Shown here: positions 1 through 8,541 of the stretch, one piece after another | Layout of the letters: each line of letters opens with the position of its first letter | How positions within the stretch are numbered: the first letter of the stretch is position 1 | DNA from: CAWEWH01 sp963812775 | GTDB lineage: Bacteria; Pseudomonadota; Alphaproteobacteria; Rhizobiales; Beijerinckiaceae | Direction of reading: 5' to 3' | Length of the DNA stretch: 64,000 nucleotides | Assembly (NCBI GenBank): GCA_963812775.1 | Contig: CAWEWH010000007.1 | Coordinates: 1,178,001-1,242,000 of the forward strand | The notes under the pieces: model-generated | Told to the model about the DNA's origin: nothing | Databases searched by the model: none | The model's input: the letters and a program-made list of their open reading frames with translations, nothing else | Program-made: the position numbers and the translations under genes

Positions 1-975
1 CTTGATGCGCGGATGCTCTGCCAAGAGGGTGCGCAATTCCAGCGCCAGCTGGCCGCGCAGCGTCACTGACTGTTCCTTGAGCCGGCGCACCAGCTCGTTG
101 TTGGAGACGTCGGGGACGTCGAGCACCCGGTTGCCCTTGAACGCCTCGCGCAGGATCCTCGCCTTGGCCTCCGCGTCGGCACGCGCGGTGCGCGCCGCGG
201 CGAGCTGCGCCGACAGCTCCGTCAATTGCTGCTCGAGCAGGTTGCCGGTGGCTCCACGCGGCAGGCCCTTGTCGCGACGGAAATCGCCGACCTTCTTCTC
301 GGCGTCCTCGACGCGCTTGCGCAGCGGCTCGATGACGGTGGCGTAGAAATCGGACGCCGAGCGCGCCGAGTCCTTCTTGGCCGCCTCCTCCATCTCCAGG
401 TAGAGGGAGGCGATGATATTGGTCATGTCGGCGGCGAGCTGCGGATCGCGCGAGGAGAACTCGACCGACACGACGCGCGACTTGCCGACGACGTAGACCA
501 AAAGCCGGTCGTAGTAGGTCTCGAGCACGCGATCGTCGACCGGCCGGTCGGCTGGATTCTTCGTCAGCCCGAACGTCACCAGGAGCCGGCTGAGCGGCCC
601 CATGCTGCCGGCCACAGGATCGAATTCCGGATTGCCGACGAGCTTGCCCTTCTCGATCGCCCGGCGCGCGAGATCCCGCGACATGATCACCTGGATCTGG
701 CTCTGCACCGCCTCGGCATCGAAGCTCCGCTCCGTCTCGCGGTCGCTGGCGTCAATGCGCGTGAACTTGCCGCGGTCCTGGAGGATGAGCTTCGCCTCGC
801 CCGAATAGCGCGGCGTCACGAGGTTGACGGCGACGAACGAACCGACGAGCGCCACGAGGGTGATGCCGACGATCCACTTCGCGCGGCGCCGCAGTGCGCT
901 CCAAATCTGCTGCAGATCGATCTCGCCCGACTCGGCCGGTGCAGAAGCGAATTTGTCGAATGGCGGCTGCGGCAT
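1..975 (-). CDS. GumC/Wzz-type exopolysaccharide copolymerase, 3' end outside window
   Basis: From the ATG at 975 the minus strand reads 325 codons without a stop and leaves the window at base 1, so the C-terminus is missing. Residues about 35-51 (WIVGITLVALVGSFVAV) are a transmembrane helix, followed by the typical Wzz entry motif LVTPRYSGEAKLIL. From about residue 195 the protein becomes rich in charged residues and Gln in a coiled-coil pattern. GumC/ExoP-type copolymerases control polysaccharide chain length and bridge the inner-membrane polymerase to the outer-membrane channel. Whether a BY-kinase domain follows cannot be seen. It diverges from the export lipoprotein at 1166, which supports an exopolysaccharide role. 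Confidence 0.88.
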   Translation of the reverse strand, partial: MPQPPFDKFASAPAESGEIDLQQIWSALRRRAKWIVGITLVALVGSFVAVNLVTPRYSGEAKLILQDRGKFTRIDASDRETERSFDAEAVQSQIQVIMSRDLARRAIEKGKLVGNPEFDPVAGSMGPLSRLLVTFGLTKNPADRPVDDRVLETYYDRLLVYVVGKSRVVSVEFSSRDPQLAADMTNIIASLYLEMEEAAKKDSARSASDFYATVIEPLRKRVEDAEKKVGDFRRDKGLPRGATGNLLEQQLTELSAQLAAARTARADAEAKARILREAFKGNRVLDVPDVSNNELVRRLKEQSVTLRGQLALELRTLLAEHPRIK

Positions 976-1111
976 GAACCCCGACCTCACAGAACCCCTG
1001 AAGCGAGTTTGGCGGTACATGACGGATGCCATGATTATGGTTGCCGGCGCGTTAAGGCGGGCTGCCCCAGGCCGATCGATGCCCGGGCCGGTCGACCCGA
1101 GGCCGGGTCGA

Positions 1112-1127
1112 TTAATCTTTATTAACC
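1112..1127. promoter_or_regulatory. CtrA-like TTAA/TTAACC pair in the divergent EPS promoter
   Basis: The 190-bp space between the divergent GumC-like and export-lipoprotein genes must hold both promoters. It contains TTAA (1112-1115), six bases, then TTAACC (1122-1127). CtrA sites in alphaproteobacteria are TTAA-N7-TTAAC, so the spacing is one base short. This is a weak candidate only. Confidence 0.2.
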
Positions 1128-1165
1128 ATAAGCGGGCTATCGAAGGTCACCTCGCGGGAACCTCG

Positions 1166-1723
1166 ATGCTCAAGCTCGCCCGGCCCTTGCTGCTGTTGAT
1201 CGCGCTCCTCGCCCTTAGCGCCTGTGCGACGGCCCCGCCTGCCGTCTTCACGGGAAGCATCAACGCGCCCTACACCCTCGCCAGCGGCGACAAGCTCAGG
1301 GTCATCGTCTTCGGCCAGGACAACCTCTCCAACATCTACGCCGTCGATGGCGGCGGCCGCATCTATCTGCCGCTCATCGGCGACGTGCCGGTCAGCGGCC
1401 GCTCCACCCAGGATGTCGCCAAGGAGATCGAAGACAAGCTCCGCAAGGGCTACGTGCGGGAGCCTAAGGTCACCGTCGAGGTCGATACGTATCGACCATT
1501 TTTCGTTCTCGGCGAGGTCACCAATGCCGGGCAGTTCCCCTACGTGAACGGCATGACCGTGCAGACCGCCGCCGCCATCGCGGGCGGCTTCTCGCCGCGC
1601 GCCGCCAAGGACCATGCCGAGCTCACGCGCGTCATAAACGGACGGCCGGTTACCGCCACCGTGCCGATCACCTATCCAGTGCGGCCCGGCGACACCGTCG
1701 TCATCAAGGAGCGTTTTTTCTGA
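1166..1723 (+). CDS. polysaccharide export lipoprotein (Wza/GumB family)
   Basis: The protein has 185 residues. It starts with a lipoprotein signal peptide ending in the lipobox LSAC (Cys at about residue 20), so it should be anchored to the outer membrane. The Poly_export domain follows (YTLASGDKLRVIVFGQ ... RIYLPLIGDVPVSG), then one SLBB domain (FFVLGEVTNAGQFPY to the end). It is short for Wza but matches the GumB/ExoF length of about 185-210. The ATG at 1166 was chosen because translation from it begins directly with the signal peptide; longer in-frame starts would bury it. The stop shares one base with the ATG of the glycosyltransferase at 1723, indicating translational coupling. Confidence 0.92.
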   Translation: MLKLARPLLLLIALLALSACATAPPAVFTGSINAPYTLASGDKLRVIVFGQDNLSNIYAVDGGGRIYLPLIGDVPVSGRSTQDVAKEIEDKLRKGYVREPKVTVEVDTYRPFFVLGEVTNAGQFPYVNGMTVQTAAAIAGGFSPRAAKDHAELTRVINGRPVTATVPITYPVRPGDTVVIKERFF

Positions 1724-2922
1724 TGCATGCGCCCGCCTCGAGCGTCGCCGAGCAAGCCTCCATGACCTCGGACGCTCCGCAGCGGCCGCTGCGCATCGTG
1801 CACATTTTCCGCGCGCCCGTCGGCGGGCTCTTCCGCCATGTGCGCGACGTGGCCCGCGAGCAGGCAGCGCGCGGTCAGGAGGTGGGCATTTTCTGCGACG
1901 CCTCTACGGGGGGCGAGGCCGCCGCCAGCCTCCTCGACGCGCTCAGGCCGTCCCTCGCCCTCGGCGTCGTGCGCGTGCCGATGAGCCGCTATCCCGACTG
2001 GAGGGACCTCAAGGCCTTCAAGGCCGCGTCCCGCCACTTTCACGCCGTGGCGCCCGACGTGATCCACGGACACGGCTCGAAAGGCGGCGTCTATGGCCGG
2101 CTGCCCGCCTTCTTCGAGGGGCGCAGCCGGGCTGTTCGGGTCTACACGCCCCATGGCGGCAGCTTCAACTACAAGCCCGGCACGCTGATCCACAAGCTCT
2201 ACATGGCGGCCGAGCGGCTGATGGAACGGCGCACCGATCTCTTCCTGTTCGAGAGCCAGTACATCGCTGGGCGCTTCCGCGCCCATGTGGGCGAGACCGA
2301 CAAGCTCGTGCGTACCGCGTTGAACGGCATCGCCGAGGACGAATTCGCGCCCGTCGCCCACGCCCCCGATGCCTACGACATTGTGCATGTCGGGGAGCTG
2401 CGCATGGCCAAGGGTATCGACACGCTGATCGACGCCATCGCCCGCATTCGCGACAAGGGCGGCCGTCGCGTGTCGGCACTGATCGTCGGTTCGGGACCGG
2501 ACGAGGCCTTTTTGAAGCGCCTTGCGGCAACGCGCGGCGTCGCCGAAAGCGTGGCATTCATCGGCCCCTCCCCCATCCGGACAGTGCTCGCCAGAGGCCG
2601 CATCATGGTGGTGTCGTCCCGTACCGAGTCCCTGCCCTATGTCATCCTGGAGGCAGCCGCGGCGCTCCAGCCGCTGGTCTCGACCAATGTGGGTGGCATC
2701 GGCGAGATTTTCGGCCCCTATGCCGACCGGCTTATTCCCGCCGATGATGTCGACCACCTGGGCCGCGCCATCACCGCGATGCTGGACAAGCCGGCTGCCG
2801 ACCGCGACCGAGAAGCGGCCGAGCTCGGCGCCTTCGTCAACGGCCGTTTCTCGCTGAAGCGGATGGTCGACGACGTGATGGGCGCCTACCGCGAGGCGCT
2901 CGCGGCCCGCGCCAGCGCATGA
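1723..2922 (+). CDS. glycosyltransferase family 4
   Basis: This 399-residue GT-B enzyme probably adds a sugar to the lipid-linked exopolysaccharide repeat unit on the cytoplasmic face of the membrane. The N-terminal acceptor domain begins RIVHIFRAPVGGLFRHV, with a His/Gly cluster HGHGSKGGVYGRL near residue 112. The C-terminal nucleotide-sugar domain has the GT4 pattern ESLPYVILE, the E-x7-E donor-binding motif, near residue 300. It overlaps the upstream lipoprotein stop by one base. Donor and linkage cannot be predicted from sequence alone. Confidence 0.9.
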   Translation: MHAPASSVAEQASMTSDAPQRPLRIVHIFRAPVGGLFRHVRDVAREQAARGQEVGIFCDASTGGEAAASLLDALRPSLALGVVRVPMSRYPDWRDLKAFKAASRHFHAVAPDVIHGHGSKGGVYGRLPAFFEGRSRAVRVYTPHGGSFNYKPGTLIHKLYMAAERLMERRTDLFLFESQYIAGRFRAHVGETDKLVRTALNGIAEDEFAPVAHAPDAYDIVHVGELRMAKGIDTLIDAIARIRDKGGRRVSALIVGSGPDEAFLKRLAATRGVAESVAFIGPSPIRTVLARGRIMVVSSRTESLPYVILEAAAALQPLVSTNVGGIGEIFGPYADRLIPADDVDHLGRAITAMLDKPAADRDREAAELGAFVNGRFSLKRMVDDVMGAYREALAARASA

Positions 2923-2955
2923 TGCCCGAAGCCTGCAACTTTTCAGGCAAGACGA
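2918..2955 (+). repeat. possible decayed copy of the Hyphomicrobiales GCATGATCCCGAAAAG palindromic repeat
   Basis: The sequence begins GCATGATGCCCGAAG and contains a small hairpin, CCTG/CAGG, around GCAACTTTT. It resembles the better copies at 15915 and 49655, whose cores read CCCGAAAAG and CATGATC. The TGA inside GCATGA is the glycosyltransferase stop. Similarity is partial, so this is tentative. Confidence 0.25.
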
Positions 2956-3065
2956 CGCGCCGCAAGAGGTGGGTCTCGTGGGCTGCGTTAAGCCTTCCGT
3001 GATCCTTTGCCGTTAAGGGCTTGGTAAGCGTCAACGCGCCACCGGTCGGTCTGCCGGGCGGGGAA

Positions 3066-4607
3066 ATGACCATGACTAGTCCCGATCTACGCGATCCTTG
3101 GCGGGCGTCGGCCGTTGCCGATGCGATCCCCGGCGCGGCCGAGCGCCGCCAGCCGGCACCACCCCTCGCCGAGCGCATCGTCACGATGCCGGCCAAGCCG
3201 ACGCTGTCGCCCGTGGTGCTGGCCGGCGTCGTGCGCCTCATTGAATTCGCCCTCGTGGTCCTCGTCGGCGTCGCGCTGCATTGGCTCTATCTGCCCGACA
3301 GCGTGCCGCGCGGCTGGGCCTATACCATCACCATCCCGTGCATGGCGGCGCTGACGGTCGTCGCCTTCCAGGCCGTCGATGCCTATCACACAGCCGCCTT
3401 CCGCTCGCCGCTGCCGCAGGTGCTGCGCATCTTCGGCGCCTGGTCGATGATCTTCCTCATGTTGCTGGCGGCCGTCTTCTTCAGCAAACGCGGCGAGACG
3501 TTCTCGCGCGTGTGGCTTGCCGGCTGGTTCATGCTCGGCCTTGCCACGATCATCGTCGAGCGGCTGCTGTTGATGGTTCTCGTCCGTGGGCTGACGCGCG
3601 CCGGACGGCTCGATCGCCGCACCGCCATCGTCGGAGGCGGCAACTCCGCCGAAAGCCTGGTGCATGCCCTTGCCGCGCAACGCAATACGGGCATGCGCAT
3701 CTGTGGCATCTTCGACGATCGCAACGAGGACCGCTCGCCCGACGTGGTGGCCGGCTTTCCGAAGCTCGGCTCCGTCGACGACCTCGTCGAGTTCGCCCGC
3801 TCCACACAGCTCGATCTCGTCATCTTCACGCTGCCGATCTCGGCGGAAAGCCGCATCCTGCAGATGCTGCGCAAGCTGTGGGTGCTGCCCATCGATATCC
3901 GGCTCGCCGCTCATATGAGCCGCCTCAGGCTCAGGCCGCGCAGCTACTCCTATATCGGCGCCGTGCCGGTGCTCGACGTGTTCGACAAGCCGATCGCCGA
4001 CTGGGACTTGGTGCTGAAATGGCTGTTCGACCGGATCGTCGGCTTCCTGCTTCTGCTCGCACTGTCGCCGATCTTCCTCGTCACGGCCGTCGCCATAAAG
4101 CTCGACTCGAAGGGGCCGGTCTTCTTCCGCCAGAAGCGCTACGGCTTCAACAACGAGCTCGTCGAGGTGTTCAAGTTCCGCTCCATGTATGTGGAACAGA
4201 CCGACGCCACGGCCGCAAAGCTGGTGACCAAGGATGATCCTCGGGTCACCCGCGTCGGCCGCTTCATCCGCAAGACCTCGATCGACGAGCTGCCGCAATT
4301 GCTCAACGTGGTGCTGAAGGGTGATCTGTCGCTCGTCGGGCCGCGTCCGCACGCCATCCACGCCAAGGCCGAGAACCGCTTCTACGAAAAGGTGGTCGAC
4401 GGCTACTTCGCCCGCCACAAGGTGAAGCCTGGAATCACCGGCTGGGCCCAGATCAACGGCTGGCGCGGCGAGACCGATACGGAAGACAAGATCCAGCGCC
4501 GCGTCGAGCACGATCTCTACTATATCGAGAACTGGTCGCTGTTCCTCGACGTCTACATCCTGTTCCGGACGCCGTTCTCGCTGCTCAAGTCGGAGAACGC
4601 CTATTGA
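3066..4607 (+). CDS. undecaprenyl-phosphate sugar-1-phosphate transferase (WcaJ/WbaP/PssY type)
   Basis: The enzyme is about 513 residues and transfers a hexose-1-phosphate from a nucleotide sugar to undecaprenyl phosphate, the first step of exopolysaccharide unit assembly at the inner membrane. Four or five N-terminal helices (from about residue 45) precede a CoA-binding-like Rossmann domain (RRTAIVGGGNSAESLVHAL). The C-terminal bacterial sugar transferase domain has KFRSMYVEQTDA, IRKTSIDELPQLLNV, LVGPRPHAIHAK and KPGITGWAQINGWRG. A TTG at 3021 could extend the frame, but GGGGAA at 3060-3065 favours the ATGs at 3066 or 3072. Its stop overlaps the next gene. The exact sugar is not known. Confidence 0.93.
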   Translation: MTMTSPDLRDPWRASAVADAIPGAAERRQPAPPLAERIVTMPAKPTLSPVVLAGVVRLIEFALVVLVGVALHWLYLPDSVPRGWAYTITIPCMAALTVVAFQAVDAYHTAAFRSPLPQVLRIFGAWSMIFLMLLAAVFFSKRGETFSRVWLAGWFMLGLATIIVERLLLMVLVRGLTRAGRLDRRTAIVGGGNSAESLVHALAAQRNTGMRICGIFDDRNEDRSPDVVAGFPKLGSVDDLVEFARSTQLDLVIFTLPISAESRILQMLRKLWVLPIDIRLAAHMSRLRLRPRSYSYIGAVPVLDVFDKPIADWDLVLKWLFDRIVGFLLLLALSPIFLVTAVAIKLDSKGPVFFRQKRYGFNNELVEVFKFRSMYVEQTDATAAKLVTKDDPRVTRVGRFIRKTSIDELPQLLNVVLKGDLSLVGPRPHAIHAKAENRFYEKVVDGYFARHKVKPGITGWAQINGWRGETDTEDKIQRRVEHDLYYIENWSLFLDVYILFRTPFSLLKSENAY

Positions 4608-5872
4608 GCGCCGCCGCTGACGCAGGCGGCGCCGGGCGGCCGCTGCGCCTGCCGCTGAGGCCACTGCAGCGTGCCGCGTTGTGGCTGCTCGTCTTCAGCG
4701 GCGGCTTCGTCATCGTCGAGCCCTCGCCCTACGAAGTGGCATTCGCGGCGGCAGCGTTGCTCTTCGCGCTGACCGGCCTTCGCTTCGGCGTGCGGCTGGC
4801 ACCGCTGCTCATCCTGCTCGTGCTGTTCAATCTCGGCGGCGCCTTGGCCCTCGTGCCCTACGTCAATGAGCAGCCGAGCGTCATGTTCACGGCCATCTCG
4901 GTCTACATGATGCTGACGACGCTGTTCTATGCCGCGCTGGTGGCCGACGACACGCTGGCACGGCTCGAGCTCATCCGCTCGGCCTATATCGCGTCGGCCT
5001 TCGTGGTCAGCATCGTGGCCATCCTCGGCTATTTCGACGTGGCCGGCCTCGGCGACTATTTCTCGCTCTACAATCGCGCCTCCGGCACGTTCAAGGACCC
5101 GAACGTGCTGGGCCCATTCCTGGTCCTGCCGATCGTCTATGTGATGCAGGCGGTCATGGCCGGCCGAACCGGCATGCTGAAGGCCTTGGCGATCGCCGGT
5201 CCGCCGCTCTTTGCGCTGTTCCTCACCTTCTCTCGCGGCGCCTGGGTCCATATCGTCGCCTCGGTGGCCATGCTGATGCTGCTCACCTTCGTGACGAGCC
5301 GCAATGTCCGGGAGCGTGGCCGCATCGTCGTCGTGGCGGCGGCGGCGTCGATTGTGATGGTGCTCCTCCTCGCAGCCGCGCTGTCCGTTGACGCCATCCG
5401 CACCGTCTTCGAGGTCAGGGCCAGCCTCGAACAAGACTACGACCTGGGCGTCGGCGGCCGGTTCGGCAGCCAGCTGCGCGCCATACCGCTTCTGCTCGAG
5501 TTGCCGAACGGTTTCGGCCCGCTGAAATTCCGCGCCCACTTCCCCGAGGATCCGCACAGCGTCTACGTCAATGCGTTCGCATCCTACGGATGGCTCGGCG
5601 GGCTCTCCTACGCCGCACTCATCCTCTGCACGTGGGTCATCGGCTGGCGCGCCGTCATGACGCGAAGCCCGTTCCAGGGCCACGCCATCGCCATCTGGGC
5701 GACGCTCAGCATCGTGACGCTCCAGGGGTTCCAGATCGACACCGACCACTGGCGGCACTTCTACCTGCTGCTGGGCCTGATGTGGGGACTTGGCGCGATC
5801 CTGCTGGGACGTCACGATGGCGCGCGCCCGGCCGCTCGTGCCACGGCGCGAGAGCGCGCGCCACTCCCCTGA
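4604..5872 (+). CDS. O-antigen ligase / Wzy-like polysaccharide polymerase
   Basis: This 422-residue protein has about ten to twelve transmembrane helices. It carries the large-loop pattern of the Wzy/WaaL family: TFSRGAWVHI near residue 208, the segment NGFGPLKFRAHFPEDPHSVY near 305-325, and GWLGGLSYAAL. Such proteins polymerise lipid-linked repeat units or ligate glycans in the periplasm. Because the transferase and a copolymerase are neighbours, polymerase is the better guess. The start is TTG at 4604, overlapping the previous stop as TTGA, a coupling arrangement. It ends the plus-strand EPS operon. Confidence 0.85.
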   Translation: MSAAADAGGAGRPLRLPLRPLQRAALWLLVFSGGFVIVEPSPYEVAFAAAALLFALTGLRFGVRLAPLLILLVLFNLGGALALVPYVNEQPSVMFTAISVYMMLTTLFYAALVADDTLARLELIRSAYIASAFVVSIVAILGYFDVAGLGDYFSLYNRASGTFKDPNVLGPFLVLPIVYVMQAVMAGRTGMLKALAIAGPPLFALFLTFSRGAWVHIVASVAMLMLLTFVTSRNVRERGRIVVVAAAASIVMVLLLAAALSVDAIRTVFEVRASLEQDYDLGVGGRFGSQLRAIPLLLELPNGFGPLKFRAHFPEDPHSVYVNAFASYGWLGGLSYAALILCTWVIGWRAVMTRSPFQGHAIAIWATLSIVTLQGFQIDTDHWRHFYLLLGLMWGLGAILLGRHDGARPAARATARERAPLP

Positions 5873-5877
5873 ACAGG

Positions 5878-6111
5878 CTAGAGCTTCAGCGCGAGATCGG
5901 TCCCTGCGGTGCGCGGGTCCAGAGCCCCGCTGGCGATGTCGGACATGATCAAATGCCGGGTGCGCGCCTTGAAGGCGCCCCATGTGCCGATCTCGCCGCC
6001 GCAGCCGCTGCAGGAAACGGTGGCGCTGTCGCCCAGTCTTTCGGGCAGCACGATGGCAGGCGATCCACAGGCCTGACACGCAAAGTTCGAAAGCAAGGCA
6101 AAGCCGCTCAT
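5878..6111 (-). CDS. small zinc-ribbon protein, function unknown
   Basis: A 77-residue protein with two CxxC knuckles, CQAC (about residue 12) and CSGC (about residue 34), that could bind one zinc ion. The rest (GEIGTWGAFKARTRHLIMSD) is not a family I recognise. A strong ribosome-binding site, GGAGGA, lies 8 bases before the ATG. It is convergent with the EPS operon, with 5 bp between stops. Function cannot be inferred. Confidence 0.7.
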   Translation of the reverse strand: MSGFALLSNFACQACGSPAIVLPERLGDSATVSCSGCGGEIGTWGAFKARTRHLIMSDIASGALDPRTAGTDLALKL

Positions 6112-6211
6112 TCCCGAGGTCCTCCAGCTTGGCGGGTCCAGCGAAACGCCAGCACGAGCGTTCGGGTTCCATCGTGCCCAGCCTGACGATCTGGTCTTGC
6201 ACGAACATAGC

Positions 6212-6240
6212 GAACCCGCCCGGCTTCGCCGGGCGGGTTC
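6212..6240 (-). terminator. hairpin downstream of the Tyr-rich secreted protein
   Basis: A perfect 13-bp stem (6212-6224 with 6228-6240; arm GAACCCGCCCGGC) with a 3-base loop lies 20 bp past the stop of the 6262-6654 gene. The tail on the minus strand is only moderately T-rich, so termination is likely but not certain. Confidence 0.6.
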
Positions 6241-6261
6241 AACGTGGAGCGGCGGGAATGA

Positions 6262-6654
6262 CTAGTAACGCGTGCCGGGACCGCAGGTCCGCGCGCCCAC
6301 ATGGCCGTCGAGTTCCGGCTGGCACCAGCGGTTGTAGCCGGAGCGGTAATAGCCGTAGGCCGGCGCGTAGCCGTCGTCGTAGCTCACATAGCCTGGCTCA
6401 TAGGCATACCCGTAGGCAGGTGCGTACCCATAGGCCGGAGCGTAGCTGTAGCCGCTGTAGTACGGGCTGCCGTAATAGCCGTAGGCCGGCCGCGAGGCGG
6501 CAATGGCGCCCAGCGTCAGCCCCGCCGCGGCGGCGCCGATGCCGATGGCCGCCGCCCGGTTGCCGCGCCAGCGCGCCTCCGCCGGGGCAACCGTCGCTGC
6601 GGCGAGCGCCGCCGTGGCGACCCCGGCAACGAAAATTTTCCTCAAAGCCGACAT
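6262..6654 (-). CDS. secreted Tyr/Gly/Ala/Pro-rich protein
   Basis: A 130-residue protein starting MSALRKIFVAGVATAALAA, a Sec signal peptide with likely cleavage after APAEA. The mature part contains a glycine/alanine-rich hydrophobic stretch and then repeats built on APAYGY and related Tyr-Gly-Pro words. It ends with two Cys (WCQPELDGHVGARTCGPG). The ATG at 6654 was chosen because AGGAGA lies 6 bases upstream; a longer frame exists but lacks this. Such proteins are common in Hyphomicrobiales and are probably envelope-associated, without a known function. Confidence 0.85.
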   Translation of the reverse strand: MSALRKIFVAGVATAALAAATVAPAEARWRGNRAAAIGIGAAAAGLTLGAIAASRPAYGYYGSPYYSGYSYAPAYGYAPAYGYAYEPGYVSYDDGYAPAYGYYRSGYNRWCQPELDGHVGARTCGPGTRY

Positions 6655-6769
6655 GTGTGTCTCCTGCAAATGATGGCCTTGAGAGACAAACCCCGGCGCG
6701 CCGCGCCGGTTCCGCAGCCGACGGCGGCCGGATTTCCGGATGGCGCGCGAATCGAGGGGCAGGACGCCG

Positions 6770-7570
6770 CTACTTGCGGACGATCACGTAGGAATAGGTG
6801 GTCATGGCGCGCCAATTCAAGCGGGCGGCCAGCGCATTGAACCCGGCATCCACCTCGCGCAGTCCCGGCAGACGCTTGAAGTAGCGGTGACCCCAGAACG
6901 GCAGCACGACCACCTCGCGAAAGCCGACGGCTTCGAGCAGGGTGCGATGGGAGGTGTCGTCGCCGAAGCAGCGGTCATAGACGGCGGGAAATTTCGGATC
7001 TCCGCCGTCGTCGGCGCGCTCCGGATAGACGCGCTTCAAGAGGCCGCTCGACAGCCTCTCCGGCATGATGTGGTTCATGAGGAACGGCAACGCATAGAGC
7101 GTCGGGAAGAACGCCAGGGCCACCCCGCCGGGGGCGAGCAGCGTGTGGATGTTGCGCCAGGCCTGCGCCACGTCCGCGATATGCTCGAACACCATGCGTG
7201 AGAACATGAGATCATAGCGCCCGCCGCCGATGCCGGCGGTCGTGAGATCGCCGGCCACGTCGAAACAGGCAGTGGCGAATCCGCCGGGTGCCCGATCCAG
7301 CTCGCGCTGGGAAATGTCGTTGATGGTGAGCGCGGCCCGCAGCGAGGAGACCTCGCCGGCCGTCAAGAGCGGGTCGCGGCCGCCGCCGATCTCGCACAGG
7401 CGCGTGAGACGGAGATCACGCGCCAGCGTCATGACTGTGGGCTTGTAGCTGTCCCACGCCCAATCGGAGTGCCAATGCGGCGCAAGCCTGTCGATCACCC
7501 CCTGTAGCGGCGGGGATTCGACGGTCGGTCTATCGACCATTCGCAAGAATGTTGCGAGCGCGTGAGCCAT
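6770..7570 (-). CDS. class I SAM-dependent methyltransferase
   Basis: A 266-residue protein starting MAHALATFLRMVD. The Rossmann motif I is RLCEIGGGRDPLLTAGE, followed by an acidic position (LTINDIS) and FDVAGDLTT, then the motif MFSRMVFEHIADVAQAWRN, typical of methyltransferase domain 11/23 proteins. The substrate is unknown; a sugar or lipid would fit the nearby EPS locus but this is conjecture. The frame stays open another 36 codons upstream only because it runs through a repeat element (7579-7639). That extension is not believed: the encoded peptide NFKFGTL recurs at other repeat copies. Confidence 0.85.
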   Translation of the reverse strand: MAHALATFLRMVDRPTVESPPLQGVIDRLAPHWHSDWAWDSYKPTVMTLARDLRLTRLCEIGGGRDPLLTAGEVSSLRAALTINDISQRELDRAPGGFATACFDVAGDLTTAGIGGGRYDLMFSRMVFEHIADVAQAWRNIHTLLAPGGVALAFFPTLYALPFLMNHIMPERLSSGLLKRVYPERADDGGDPKFPAVYDRCFGDDTSHRTLLEAVGFREVVVLPFWGHRYFKRLPGLREVDAGFNALAARLNWRAMTTYSYVIVRK

Positions 7571-7578
7571 GCGGGCCT

Positions 7579-7639
7579 CTAGTGTGCCGAATTTGAAGTT
7601 CGCAACGTTGGCTGGAGCAGCTGCCTCGCGAACTTCAAA
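7579..7639 (+). repeat. truncated copy (A) of the CTAG-bounded double-hairpin element
   Basis: It starts with CTAGTGTGC followed by CGAATTTGAAGTTCGC, a 24-nt apex and the start of the returning arm (GCGAACTTCAAA), matching the first 61 nt of full copies at 42214, 44713 and 62439. The rest of the first hairpin and all of the second are missing. The stem's inner part still pairs. It lies 8 bp before the ATG of the minus-strand methyltransferase. Confidence 0.85.
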
Positions 7640-7750
7640 CCAGCCCCTCATGTCCCAAGAAATGGGGGCGCAACTCAATGCAATCTTACCGATGTCGTTA
7701 ATGCTGGCGCCGCTAACGCGAGGCCGGCTGGGCGGCCGCGTCGTGGGAGG

Positions 7751-8353
7751 CTATGCGCCCTGCTCGCCGGGGCGGACCTGACCAGAAAGCAAGGGCCGCT
7801 GTCCAAACAGGCGAACGAGATAGCCTGTGCGGTCTTGGCCAGCATTCTTGTTGCCCGGAGGGCCCGCGAGCCGGCGCCACCAAGGGCGGGAGCGGAACTC
7901 GGCGAGCTCGGCAATTCGCGCCTCATATTCCTCGGCGAGGCCCCTGAATCCTGAGAGAACCTTCTCGGCCCGCGCCCGCTCGTCGGCCAGGGCTGAGTCC
8001 TCCGGCTTCGGCAGCGCCGCAGTCAGGCGCGTCACCTGGTCCCGCCACTGGTCGCGGGACTGGCGAACCTCGCCGAGCAGCTCCTTCACGCCTGCCAGCT
8101 CGGCCTCCATGGCGGCGAGCCGCGAGGCCGCTTCAGCCGTTGCGGCAGCTGTTGCGTCGTGTCCCATTTCGCGTTGCGCGGAACGTTCCGCCGCAACCGG
8201 CGAATAGACGCGGAAGAGCTCGGCGGGGTCTATCGCAAAGCCGCCCTCGTCCGTCCTGGCGGCCGACATCCTGCCGGTCTTGATCGCTCGGAAGATCGTC
8301 GACTTGCTCACGCCGGTCTGTAGGGCGGCTTCTCGAAGGCTAAGCGTCGCCAT
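7751..8353 (-). CDS. helix-turn-helix protein with coiled coil, excisionase/plasmid-type
   Basis: A 200-residue protein starting MATLSLREAALQTGVSKSTI. Residues 1-50 form an excisionase/MerR-like helix-turn-helix (SKSTIFRAIKTGR...AIDPAELFRVY). Residues about 60-140 are Ala/Glu/Arg-rich and look coiled-coil. The tail contains RPWWRRLAG, an ending I associate with a widespread alphaproteobacterial family of unknown role, sometimes on plasmids. The ATG at 8353 was chosen because the conserved start is there; the frame extends further upstream without support. Partners and targets are unknown. Confidence 0.7.
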   Translation of the reverse strand: MATLSLREAALQTGVSKSTIFRAIKTGRMSAARTDEGGFAIDPAELFRVYSPVAAERSAQREMGHDATAAATAEAASRLAAMEAELAGVKELLGEVRQSRDQWRDQVTRLTAALPKPEDSALADERARAEKVLSGFRGLAEEYEARIAELAEFRSRPWWRRLAGPPGNKNAGQDRTGYLVRLFGQRPLLSGQVRPGEQGA

Positions 8354-8541
8354 TGCGTCGGTGTCCCGCGAATCTTCCTTCAGAGTGTGCGGCCAATATG
8401 GTGAAGGCCGGGTTAACGCCGGGCCGACGCGGGTCGCGCGGTTAAGGGACCGGTTGGGGCGCCGTAGATCGAGGGAACTGCGGCGGAACGTCATTCACGG
8501 ATCCGACGGCATCGACCGCAACGGAAGGCAAATGGCTTGGC

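Noticed and set aside
3087..4664. Long minus-strand open frame (525 codons) opposite the sugar transferase, and similar long frames opposite hppA and parC
   Set aside because: They lie exactly antisense to well-supported genes, have GC-skewed composition rich in Arg/Asp/His, and match no family. Such shadows are usual at this GC content.
8395..8450. GTTAA words upstream of the HTH protein as CtrA sites
   Set aside because: The spacing between them is far from N7 and single words are expected by chance.
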